From Eurosta solidaginis (taxonomy: Eukaryota > Arthropoda > Insecta > Diptera > Tephritidae), in contig NC_090321.1 in NCBI RefSeq assembly GCF_040869045.1, forward strand, positions 91,866,603-91,930,602: a stretch of DNA of 64,000 bases, written 5' to 3'. Under the pieces are notes generated by a model. It was not told the DNA's origin and ran no database searches. It worked only from the letters and a program-made list of their open reading frames with translations. Both the position numbers and the translations under genes were made by a program. Each line of letters begins with the position of its first letter. Position 1 is the first letter of the stretch. Shown here in pieces: positions 53,537 to 63,300 of the stretch.

Positions 53537-54340
53537 ATGAGTTCCGGGCTATATCAAATTGAAAAACTAGATGAAAGCAACTATGATGGATGGAAAATTT
53601 TGATCAAATCCGTGTTAGTGCATTGCGATTTATGGGGCTATGTGTCCGGTGAAAGTGTCGAGCCAACTGAGCAGGTTGCTGCAGAAAAATGGAAAAAGTT
53701 GGACGGAAAAGCATTAGCTACATTGCTTTTGTGCATAAAACCGAGTCAATTACTGAATGTGAAAAATGCTAAAACTTCGAAAGAAGCATGGGAAAAATTG
53801 GCTGCAGTTCATGCACCTAGCGGTCCAGCGCGGAAAATTACAATTTTCAAGTCGTTGGTCAACTTGAAAATGGGTGAGGAAGACCCCATGGCAGAGCATT
53901 TAAACAAATTTTTTGATCTGTTCGAGAAACTTGTTGAGTTGGACATAAACTTGCAAGACGAATTACTTGCAATTGTTATGCTTTCCAGTCTGCCGAAAAG
54001 CTATGAAAATTTCATTGTTGCGATCGAGTCTCGAGACAGCTTGCCAAGTACAACTGTACTTAAAACCAAATTATTAGAAGAAGAAAAAAGGCGAAAATCT
54101 GAGTGTGTGAGGTCCGAATCCAATGAGGTTGCATTTTTTGCGAATAAGTCCCGCAATCAGTCTCATCAACAACGGCAAGCGCAACAACAAAACAGAACAT
54201 TCAAGGGCAAATGTTATAAATGTCATAAGAGAGGGCATTGTGCCTCGTCTTGCAAATCAAGTAACATAAGCAAACCGAGTGTTAATTGCGCTATGCTCAA
54301 TGCCTCTCAGCATCGAAATAAGCTGAACAAGTCTGTTTGA
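53537..54340 (+). CDS. Gag (copia element)
   Basis: 267 codons from ATG 53537, 87 bp after the primer-binding site. Start MSSGLYQIEKLDESNYDGWK is the standard copia Gag opening (gag-pre/UBN2 fold); FFDLFEKLVELDINLQDEL and MLSSLPKSYENF are typical middle motifs. The zinc knuckle CYKCHKRGHCASSC is at about residues 230-243. Gag packages element RNA in cytoplasmic particles. It ends with TGA 54338-54340, and the same frame continues at once into the protease. Copia-type elements usually have one gag-pol ORF, so this stop is probably a mutation, though a Gag-only product would still be made. Confidence 0.9.
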   Translation: MSSGLYQIEKLDESNYDGWKILIKSVLVHCDLWGYVSGESVEPTEQVAAEKWKKLDGKALATLLLCIKPSQLLNVKNAKTSKEAWEKLAAVHAPSGPARKITIFKSLVNLKMGEEDPMAEHLNKFFDLFEKLVELDINLQDELLAIVMLSSLPKSYENFIVAIESRDSLPSTTVLKTKLLEEEKRRKSECVRSESNEVAFFANKSRNQSHQQRQAQQQNRTFKGKCYKCHKRGHCASSCKSSNISKPSVNCAMLNASQHRNKLNKSV

Positions 54341-55525
54341 GTTTTGGACAGTGGATCGTCGTGTCACATGAGTTGTGAAAAATCGTCTTTCACTCAATTT
54401 TCCGAGCATCGTGAGAAGATAGAGTTAGCAGGAGATAAGTTCATTTACTCCGAAGGTATTGGTGTTGTACGCGTAGAGACGAAGTCTAGCACAATTATCT
54501 TACATGGTGTACTTTATGCTCCGCAACTCAAATCTAATTTCCTATCAGTGAGCAAGTTTACGGCGAATGACTGTAAAGTAGAATTTGGCAAAGAGACTGC
54601 AAGAGTGATGACACTTCAAGGTGTAGAAGTATTGCGAGCGAACAAAAATGGTGATCTCTTTATATATGAAATGCAATCAAATAATTTGTGCTTTGCGACA
54701 GCAACAAATAATTACATTAAAGCTTTTAAATGGCATAGAAAGTATGGGCATTTGAATATTAAAAGCTTGGAGCAGTTGTCAAAGAACAATATGGTGCGCG
54801 GAATGAGCATAAAACCATTGGAAAAATTTGAATGTGACATTTGTTTAAAAGGCAAAATAAACTCATCGCCGTTTGCAAAAAATTATGATAAATATAGTAA
54901 AAGTGGTTTAGAAATCATTCATAGCGACGTTTGTGGTCCTATGCGTACTCCATCGCTCAGTGGTGCTAAATATTTTGTATCGTTCGTCGATGATTTCACC
55001 AGAACAATCTTTGTGTACTTTATAAAGCAAAAAAGTGAAGTGCTTGAAAAGTTTAAGATATTTAAATCTGCTGTAGAGCGCGAGACGGGCAATAAAATAA
55101 AAATATTTCATTCGGATAATGGCCGAGAGTACGTGAATAATGATTTTTGCAATTTCCTAAAGAAAGAAGGGATTCGCAGGCAATTGACTGTTCCATACAC
55201 GCCGCAACAAAACGGCATAGCAGAGCCAGTAAATCGAACGTTAGTTGAGATGAGCCGCTGCATGTTGCTTGATTCGAAATTGCCAGAATTTTTGTGGGCA
55301 GAAGCCATCAATACAGCTGTTTACGTGCGAAATCGTTCGCCGACAAAAATATTGCAAAATATTACACCACATGAGGCATGGACTGGCCGTAAGCCAGCTG
55401 TTTCTTACTTCGAGATATTTGGCGCAAAAGGCATTGATTTGAACAAATTTCCGCAAAAATCTAAGTTCTCGGCAAAAGGAAGAGAATGTTTCATGGTGGG
55501 CTATGCAAGTGAAGCAAAGGCATAA
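54341..55525 (+). pseudogene. Protease and integrase (copia element)
   Basis: It follows Gag in the same frame. Protease active site VLDSGSSCHMS at the very start; gag-pre-integrase zinc motif WHRKYGHLN ... CDICLKGK at about residues 133-170; integrase core D in HSDVCGPM, D in FHSDNGREY and E in NGIAEPVNRTL; and the GRKPAVSYFEIFG region of the C-terminal part. In this family the residues after the catalytic Glu are usually charged, so EPVNR is unusual. It ends with TAA 55523-55525; the frame continues RLYDPKQRTVVIARDVKF to about 55620, then shifts. The cDNA insertion function is therefore lost in this copy. Confidence 0.9.
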
Positions 55526-55625
55526 AGGTTATATGACCCGAAGCAACGAACAGTAGTGATTGCACGTGATGTAAAATTTTTACAAGGTGAGCGTTCCGAG
55601 GCGGTAGCTGATTTCACACCAGAAG

Positions 55626-57437
55626 ATGTATATGTATGTGTTTGACAGTACGACCGAAGTACCAGCAGTAAATAGCAAAAAGGAAGTAAGTGAATGCACA
55701 AACGACGCTAATAGTACAGTATGCACAGATTTTGTAAATTCTGAAGAATGCGATACGACCGTCCAAGCCGAGAATACTGAAAATAAAGATGAAGTACTTC
55801 CAAAGGCAAGTTACACTGAATCCGAAAACATAAAAATGAAACTAAGACCACGCAAGCCGTTAAGCCCACAAGTAAATTTAATGAAAACTGATAATCCTTT
55901 AACAGTGGAAAATGCAATGCAACGAGAAGATGCAGACAAGTGGAAGTCTGCTATGCAGTCTGAATTTCAATCCCTTATACACAAAAACACGTGGACGTTA
56001 GTCGATTTGCCAAGTGGTCGTAAAGCAATAAAATCAAAGTGGGTGTTTAATGTCAAACGTGATAAAGATGGCGTTGCTGTTCGCTACAAGGCACGCCTAG
56101 TAGCTAAAGGTTGCAACCAAAAATATGGCGTTGATTTTCAAGAAGTATTTTCACCATTAGCGAGATATTCTTCAATTCGCTTGGTATTAGCGCTCGCTGC
56201 AGAATACAATTTGTTCGTACATACCATGGATGTTGCTACGGCATACCTTAATGGAAAGTCAGATGAAGAGATATTTATGGTGCAACCAGAAGCATTCGTT
56301 GACAAAGATAACCCAAATAAAGTGTGCAAATTGAATAAAGCATTGTACGGTCTTAAGCAATCAGGACGACAATGGAATGAAGAACTTAATATTGCACTTA
56401 TGAAACTGAATTTTGTAAAGTGCAACGGGGACGCGTGTGTGTACGTTAAAAATGTTCCAGGCGAAGTAGTAATCGCTGCAGTTTATGTCGACGATATATT
56501 GATTGCATGTTCGTGTGTCGATATGCTTGAAGAAATAAAACACCAAATATCTGTGCAGTTCGACGCGGTAGACAAAGGACCCATTGATCAGTTCTTGGGT
56601 ATGGAAGTTTCTAGAAATAGAGACGGTATTCAGATATCGCAAAAGCAGTTAATCCGAGATTTACTTGAAGATTTCGGCATGTCCGAATGCAGAAATTGCT
56701 CAACACCTTTAGACCCTGGCGTAAAATTTGAAAGATGCGATGGTGGACCCAATTGTGTATTGGTAGACCAGAAGAAGTACCAGTCTGTCGTTGGTTCCTT
56801 AACTTATTTGAGCATTTGTACCCGACCAGACATCATGCATTCAGTTTGCAAACTGGCACAATTCAACAAGCATCCGCATGTCGAGCACATGAATGCCATT
56901 AAGCATTTATTAAGGTATCTTAATACAACCCTTAATTTAAACCTTACTTATTTCCAGAGTCGTGAAAAATTAAAAGGATTTGTTGACGCCGACTGGGGTG
57001 GAAATTGCGTTGACCGTAGATCATATACGGGCTTTGCGTTCTTTATTGCAGGAGCACCGATTTCATGGGAGAGTAAAAAGCAAGCCACCATTGCCCTCAT
57101 CAGTACTGAAGCCGAGTACGTCGCTCTCTCTGCAGCCTGTAAAGAACTGGTTTATTTGAGGCGCTTCATAGAAGAGTTGGGTTTCAATGAACTCATCGAA
57201 AATGCTACAGATTTATATGGCGATAACATTAGTGCGCAAAAGTTGGCTAAAAATCCTGTTTTCCACACTCGAACAAAACACATCGACATTAAGGTTCACT
57301 ACGTTAGAGAAGTAGCAGAGAAGGCGCTTGTAAACATAAAATATTTGCCAACAGAAAAAATGGTTGCAGATATTTTAACTAAAAATTTAAAGAAAATAAA
57401 ACATAATGAATTTACTTCAAAATTAGGGTTGAAATAA
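55626..57437 (+). pseudogene. RT and RNase H (copia element)
   Basis: 603 codons in a frame shifted by one from gag. Acidic Ser/Thr linker (residues 1-85), then RT: WKSAMQSEFQSLIHKNTWTL, KSKWVFNVKRDKDG, YKARLVAKGCNQ, DVATAYLNG, LYGLKQSGRQWN and the catalytic VYVDDILIA. RNase H: FVDADWGGN, SYTGFAFF, ALISTEAEYVALS, NPVFHTRTKHIDIKVHYVRE and the C-terminal KMVADILTKNL. Every catalytic motif is intact and the domain is full length. Only the join to the upstream frame is broken. Confidence 0.93.
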
Positions 57438-57608
57438 AAATGTAAATTTAGATATATGTACATATGCATATAGGTACGTATTTATATATTTTTTCTTTTC
57501 GAGTGAACATAAACTTATATGATCTTTAATGAAATAAGAAGCATATGAATTGAATTGTCCAAGTTTTCTTTTTAAATAAAAACTGTTAAATAATTTTGAG
57601 AGAAGGAT

Positions 57609-57793
57609 TGTTAGTAAAATTCCCAATTATAAGAATTGATTTACATCGACAACACTGACAAAATTGTAACACTTTTCTCTCTTCTATATTTCACCTTACA
57701 TTTTATATGAGTTAGTTGCTGTTAATAAATCGTGCGATGCACATCTAATGTTTGAGTGCGTGTTTAACTTTATTTCGTAGGTTTACCCCAACA
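57609..57793 (+). repeat. 3' LTR of copia element
   Basis: 185 bp, apparently identical to 53265-53449. The polyadenylation signal AATAAA is at 57724-57729. Preceded by GAGAGAAGGA, the polypurine tract. Confidence 0.95.
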
Positions 57794-58839
57794 ATATATA
57801 TACTCGCAATTTTAGCCCCATTTTAACAGCTAGAAACTTCAAATTTAACTGCACGTATACGTATATAGCATATATTGTTGTCTGAAAAAGTCATAGAGAT
57901 CGGTTGTATATAAGTATATATCTCACACAACCGGTTGTTCAGATAAGAAACTTTTCGCAGTTTCTACCCCATTTTAACAGCTATAAGCTTCAAATTTCAC
58001 CGATTGCTTACGTATAAAAATCATAGAGATCAGTGGTATATATATTATATACTTCATATAAACTGTAATTTTTGCCCCTTTTTGACGGCTAGAAGCTTCA
58101 AGATTCATCAAATTTTATGAAATAATTACGTTTACGTCATATATTGTTGAAATACGTGATTCATAGTCATAGTTTTTACACGCAGACCACAAAAAACCTG
58201 AAACTTTGCATCCTCACAAAAAGTACCTACCTATTTTTATACCTTTCATGAAAATGAAATGGTATATTAATTTCGTCACGAAACCCAAAATTGTAAGTCC
58301 TTAAAGGAAAATAGATAGACCCACCATTAAGTATACCGAAATAATCAGGATGAAGAGCTGAGTTGATTTAGCCATGTCCGTCTGTCTGTTTGTATGCAAA
58401 CTAGTCCTCAATTTTTGAGGTATCTTGATAAAATTTGTTGAGCGAGTGTATTTGGGTGTCCGATTAGACATTTGTCGGAATCGGCCAGATCGGACCACTA
58501 TAGCATATATCCTTCATACAACCGATTTTTTAGAAAAAAAGGATTTTTTTATATCTTTCTCAATTTAACAGATTGAAGCTTCAAACTTCACCATATACTT
58601 TCGTATATTGCACGTATTGTTGTCTGAAAAAATTGATGAGATCGGTCGTATATATAGTATATATCCCCACAACCGATTGTTCAGATAAGAAACTTTTCGT
58701 AGTTACTGCCCCATTTTAAGAGCTAGAGGCTTCAAATTTCAACGAATGCTTACGTATATAGCATATATTGTTGTCTGAAAAAATCATAAAGATCGGTGGT
58801 ATATATATTATATATATGGTGGTATATATAGTATATATA
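57794..58839 (+). mobile_element. DINE-1-like element in duplication copy 2
   Basis: It resumes the DINE repeat cut by copia and matches about 1176-2225: central repeats, the CATCCTCAC junction, a 5' end ATACCTTTCATGAA at 58239-58252, and TA-rich repeats. It is cut at 58839 by the next LTR element. Confidence 0.8.
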
Positions 58840-59189
58840 TGTGGGATTGGGTCTTAAGACTAGAAGTGGTCGAGAATACTAATTAGCCATTTACATAACC
58901 AAACCCTAAACATACCAATCAGGCCTAATTATACAAATAAAATACAACCTTGCACGCGTATCGTTCTGTTATAGAAAACCCTGCCAAAATGCCAACTTTG
59001 AAATAAAACAGCAGAAAAGTTAGTTGTAAACCTGACGCCAAGCTGAATAGTAGTTGCACCGTGACCTTTCGTAAACTTTTATTAAAACTATTAACTGTAC
59101 TTTCAATTAAAGCCTAATTGAACTGTAATTCAACTAAACCAATTTATTAACTTTACAAATAAAATAAAACTTTTTGTGAAACAACCACA
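58840..59189 (+). repeat. 5' LTR of gypsy element 3
   Basis: Begins TGTGGGATTGGG and is taken to end at AACAACCACA (59189), five bases before the primer site. The 3' LTR is outside the window, so the length (about 350 bp) is inferred. It contains several AATAAAA runs near its 3' part. Confidence 0.75.
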
Positions 59190-59194
59190 AAAAT

Positions 59195-59214
59195 TGGGGG
59201 CTCAACCGGGATTG
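59195..59214 (+). promoter_or_regulatory. Primer-binding site, tRNA-Pro-like
   Basis: TGGGGGCTCAACCGGGATTG. It differs from the classical tRNA-Pro site TGGGGGCTCGTCCGGGAT at two positions. The true primer needs the species' tRNA set; the call is inference. Confidence 0.55.
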
Positions 59215-60314
59215 AGTGATACAAAGTAGTGCAGCTGAACGCTTAATAGAAATAAGTGCCGCAAATCAGCAAGCAGTGTCGTTAAACGCTACTTGGAAAA
59301 AGTTACGCGGATCACATAAATTCAATAGCTTGTTTCATTTAAAAACGCATTGCATTATCAAATCCAACATTTAACATCGCTTGAAATTGCAAGAGTTGGT
59401 AGAATTCACGACGGTAAGCACCGACGCTGCAAGAAAATTTCATCGATCAGTAGAGACAAAGCGAAGGCTGCGCCGACGGCAACGCAAACAGAGCAGTTCA
59501 GTGGCGTTTCAACTCAAATCGTAAAGACATTCAGTTGCAAAAATTTTGCATTTCGTAGAAGAAGAATTAGAGTTCAAAGCAAAGAACCTAATTAGTGAAG
59601 AAGAAGCGTAGCAAAAAGCGCAGTGTCAAGAATTGTACAATTCGGTGAAGAATCAGATTTCAAAGCAAAGAATCTGATTAGTGGAGAAGAATTAGAGTTC
59701 AATGCAACGAACCTAATTAGTGAAGAAGAAGCGTACCAAAAAGCACAGTGTCAAGAATTGTACAATTCGGTGAAGAATCAGAATTCAAAGTAAAGAATCT
59801 GATTAGTAAAGAAGAAACACAGCAAGAAGTGTGAAAGTTACATGTTCTGCGCAACAAAAGCAAAATCTGCGTCGACGTCAGCGCAAACAGAGCAACTCAT
59901 TTGCGCATCAACTCAAATGAAACGGTCAAGTTCTTTGGTGGTTGAATAGAAAATCCTAACAGAGCAAGTGAACAGAAATTGAAAACGATACGAAGGTGAA
60001 ACGTAGTACTGAGAAGAGAAGAGTAACAAGAGGAAGAACCGCGAAAATAGCAAGCAAAACAAAACGAAACGAAGCAGCAAGAAGCAGATAAGTTGTTTTA
60101 TGTATATTTTAGTTAAAAGTAGTTTGTTTAGAAAACGCATTTTTATATGTATAAATGAACATACAGCTAAACATCTAAGTATCTATTTGAAAACATTTGC
60201 ATACGTTTGATATACATAAATTTCCAAAAATTGAAAACAAGAAATTTGTTGTGTGAAGGTATACAATTGAAATTGCTATAGTTTTGCTTGAATGTAAAAA
60301 GGTGACTGTGCAAA
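59195..60314 (+). other. Untranslated leader with tandem repeat (gypsy element 3)
   Basis: 1.1 kb between primer site and Gag ATG with no conserved ORF. It holds a direct repeat of 125 bp (59561-59685 and 59686-about 59810) and a second, looser duplicate of a CAAACAGAGCA-containing stretch (about 59487 and 59883). The repeats alternate GAATTAGAGTTCAA and AATCTGATTAGT phrases. Such a long repeat-bearing leader may hold packaging or translation-control signals. Confidence 0.65.
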
Positions 60315-63300
60315 ATGGATAGGCAGTCAGTGTTAAATTGTAACGTAAAACAATTACAAGATGCTCTTCGTGATTTAAATTTGTCCGCCACTGGGCGTAA
60401 AGCAGAATTACAAAATCGTTTGCTACAGCATTTTGGGCTTGATGCACTTGATGATGATAACAATTCCACAGTCGGTTCATACTACGCCGATGCGGCAGAT
60501 AATATGGCTAGGAACTCCGCGATCGCCGTTGAGTCGGTTGGTAGGTCAATGTTCACTTTTAAAGATATTGAAGAAAGTTTAACGCGATTTGATGGAAGCG
60601 ATTCTCTGGATATTAGGCAGTGGGTAAATGAATTTGAGGAAAATGCTTCTGCAGTTGGGTGGAATGCTATACAAAAATTCATTTACAGTAAGCAGCTTCT
60701 AAGGGGTGCAGCAAAATTATTTTTTAGAAGCCAACGTGGAATAATAAGCTGGGAGTCGTTAAAGGAAGCACTCATTGTTGAGTTTGGATCACATTTATCA
60801 GCATCGGATGTTCATAATCAATTGAGAAGTCGTAGAAAAAAATCAAATGAAACATTTCGAGAATATTTATATGCACTAATGGAAATAGGAAAAGCCATTA
60901 ATATAGACGAACCGAGTGTAGTATCTTATTTTATTGATGGCATACCCGATTCCAAGGGAAACAAAGTAGTACTATATCAAGCCAAATCCATTAGTGAACT
61001 TAAAGAGCAAATAAAAATTTATGAAAAGGTTTATAGTAAGGCAAGTCCACAGGTTTCAAAAAATGTTAGCCAGCAAAATGCAGGGAACTCCACAGTGACA
61101 CCAAAGACAGCAAAAATATGTTTTAGATGTGGAAGTACAAGTCATCTCATCCGTGATTGCAATGTCAAGCAGGCAAAATGTTTTAAGTGTCAAGGTGAAG
61201 GGCATAAATCTTTTGAATGTACTAATAAAGAAAATGCGAAAATTAAAAAAGAAAGTGACAAGGCAAATTTGGTAGATGAGCAAAAGAAAGTGTTCAATTT
61301 AGCGTTTAAAAAGCTAATCGTTGGTGGGTTAGAATTGAATGCGTTGATAGATACTGGATGTTGTTTGTGCTTAATAAGGCGCGATACTTTTAATAAATTA
61401 AATTTCGATGGGGAAGTGAACAAGGAACGACGTACATTGTATGGCATATGCAAAAAACAGTTTTCAACGTATGGTAGTTTTGTCGCGAATATTGTAGCCG
61501 ATGGTTTAGAGTTTCCACAAACATTCCACATCACTAGCGAGGAGGCAATTGAGTTTCCAGTGTTTATTGGTACATCTGTTTTAGAGCAGATTAATATTAG
61601 CGTAACACCAGAAGGGGTAGTGTTTACGAAGAGAGCAGATAGCAAGACGGTAGTGAGATGTGGAAGCGTAGATAGAGTGGAGTTGCTGCAAGAATTTAAC
61701 AGTTTATGTATGAACGTAGAAGAGCTTAGTGGAAATAGTGTAATTAGCGAGCTGGTAAATAATTACCAGGCAAAGAAAGTAGAAGAGTGTCCACTGGAAA
61801 TGAAAATCATCTTGCAAGATGAGAGTCCAGTTTTTCAGCGTCCTCGAAGACTATCTAAAGAAGATAAGGAGTTCGTGGATAAACAAGTTGAGGAGTGGTT
61901 AGAAGCGGGAATTATTCAACCAAGTTTTTCCAATTATGCGTCCCCTATAGTAATTGCTAACAAAAAAGATAAGTCTAAACGTTTGTGCTGCGATTACCGA
62001 TTACTGAACAAAAAAATTGTACGAGACAATTTCCCCATGGCGCGAATCGACGACGTTTTAGACAAGTTGCAAGGCGCATATGTTTTCACGACTTTAGATT
62101 TGATGGACGGGTTTTTCCATGTGCCAGTAGAAGTGGAATTAAGAAAATATACTGCATTCGTAACGCCAGACGGACAGTATGAGTTCAAATACGTGCCTTT
62201 TGGTATATGCAACTCACCAGCCGTCTTCTGTCGTTTTATAAATTTCGTGTTTAGGGACCTTATCAAAGATGAAACTATAGCTGTATACATGGACGACATA
62301 ATTATACCGGCAGTGAATGAAGAAGAAAACATAGCTAAACTGAAGCGCGTTTTAGAGATTGGGTCAAAGTACGGACTACGCTTTAAATGGAAAAAATGTC
62401 AGTTTTTGGAACGTAAGATAAATTTTCTAGGCTACGAGATAGAAAACGGGACAATTAGGCCATCGACAGAAAAGATTGAGGCGATTAAAAACTATCCCGT
62501 ACCACGCGACAAGAAAGGACTAGAAAGATTTTTGGGCTTAACGTCATACTTTAGGCGGTTTATAAACAGTTATGCTTTAATAGCGAAGCCTTTGTCTGAT
62601 ATATTGAAAAAAGAAAGTGAGTTCGTAATGGGTAAAGAACAGCTAAAAGCCTTCAATCAGTTGCAAATAGCTCTCACTACTTCACCTGTATTACGATTGT
62701 ATAATATTAACGCGGAAACGGAAATCCATACGGATGCATCCAAGTTTGGGTATGGGGCGATATTTTTGCAAAAAGGGGGTGAAGACCAAAAATTCCATCC
62801 GGTACAATTTTTAAGCAGGAAGACAACGAAGGCAGAGGCAAACTATACCTCATACGAGCTAGAAGTGCTTGCTATAATAGCAGCTCTAAAAAAGTGGCGG
62901 ATATACCTAAAGGGTATTAAGTTTAACATAATTACAGACTGTAACGCGTTTGCCTGTACAATGAGGAAAGACGACATACCACCTAGGGTAGCCAGATGGG
63001 CGTTGCTGTTGCAAGAGTTTGACTACCATATTCAGCACAGATCAGGGACACAGATGCGTCACGTTGATGCATTAAGCAGGATGTATTGTTTGCAAATAGA
63101 TGACTCGATACGTCATAGGCTACTGAAGGCACAGTTAGAAGACGAATGGACAAAAGCAGTGAGAACAATATTGGAGAAAGGTTCATACGAAGATTATTAT
63201 TTACTTCACGGTATTCTGTGTAAGGATCCGTCAAAAGAGCTTTTGGTTGTTCCGATGCAAATGGAAGATGATATAATCAAGTACGTTCACGATCAGGGTC

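Larger units (their letters stand above)
53265..57793 (+). mobile_element. Ty1/copia retrotransposon, complete
   Basis: 4529 bp with 185-bp LTRs at 53265-53449 and 57609-57793 that look identical, and 5-bp flanks ATATA on both sides (ambiguous because the target is (TA)n). Primer-binding site at 53451-53465, gag and pol in order (protease, integrase, RT, RNase H), and polypurine GAGAGAAGGA before the 3' LTR. Identical LTRs argue for very recent insertion. The coding region nevertheless has two in-frame stops and one frameshift, so it was mutated before integration, damaged fast, or holds sequence errors. Confidence 0.95.
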
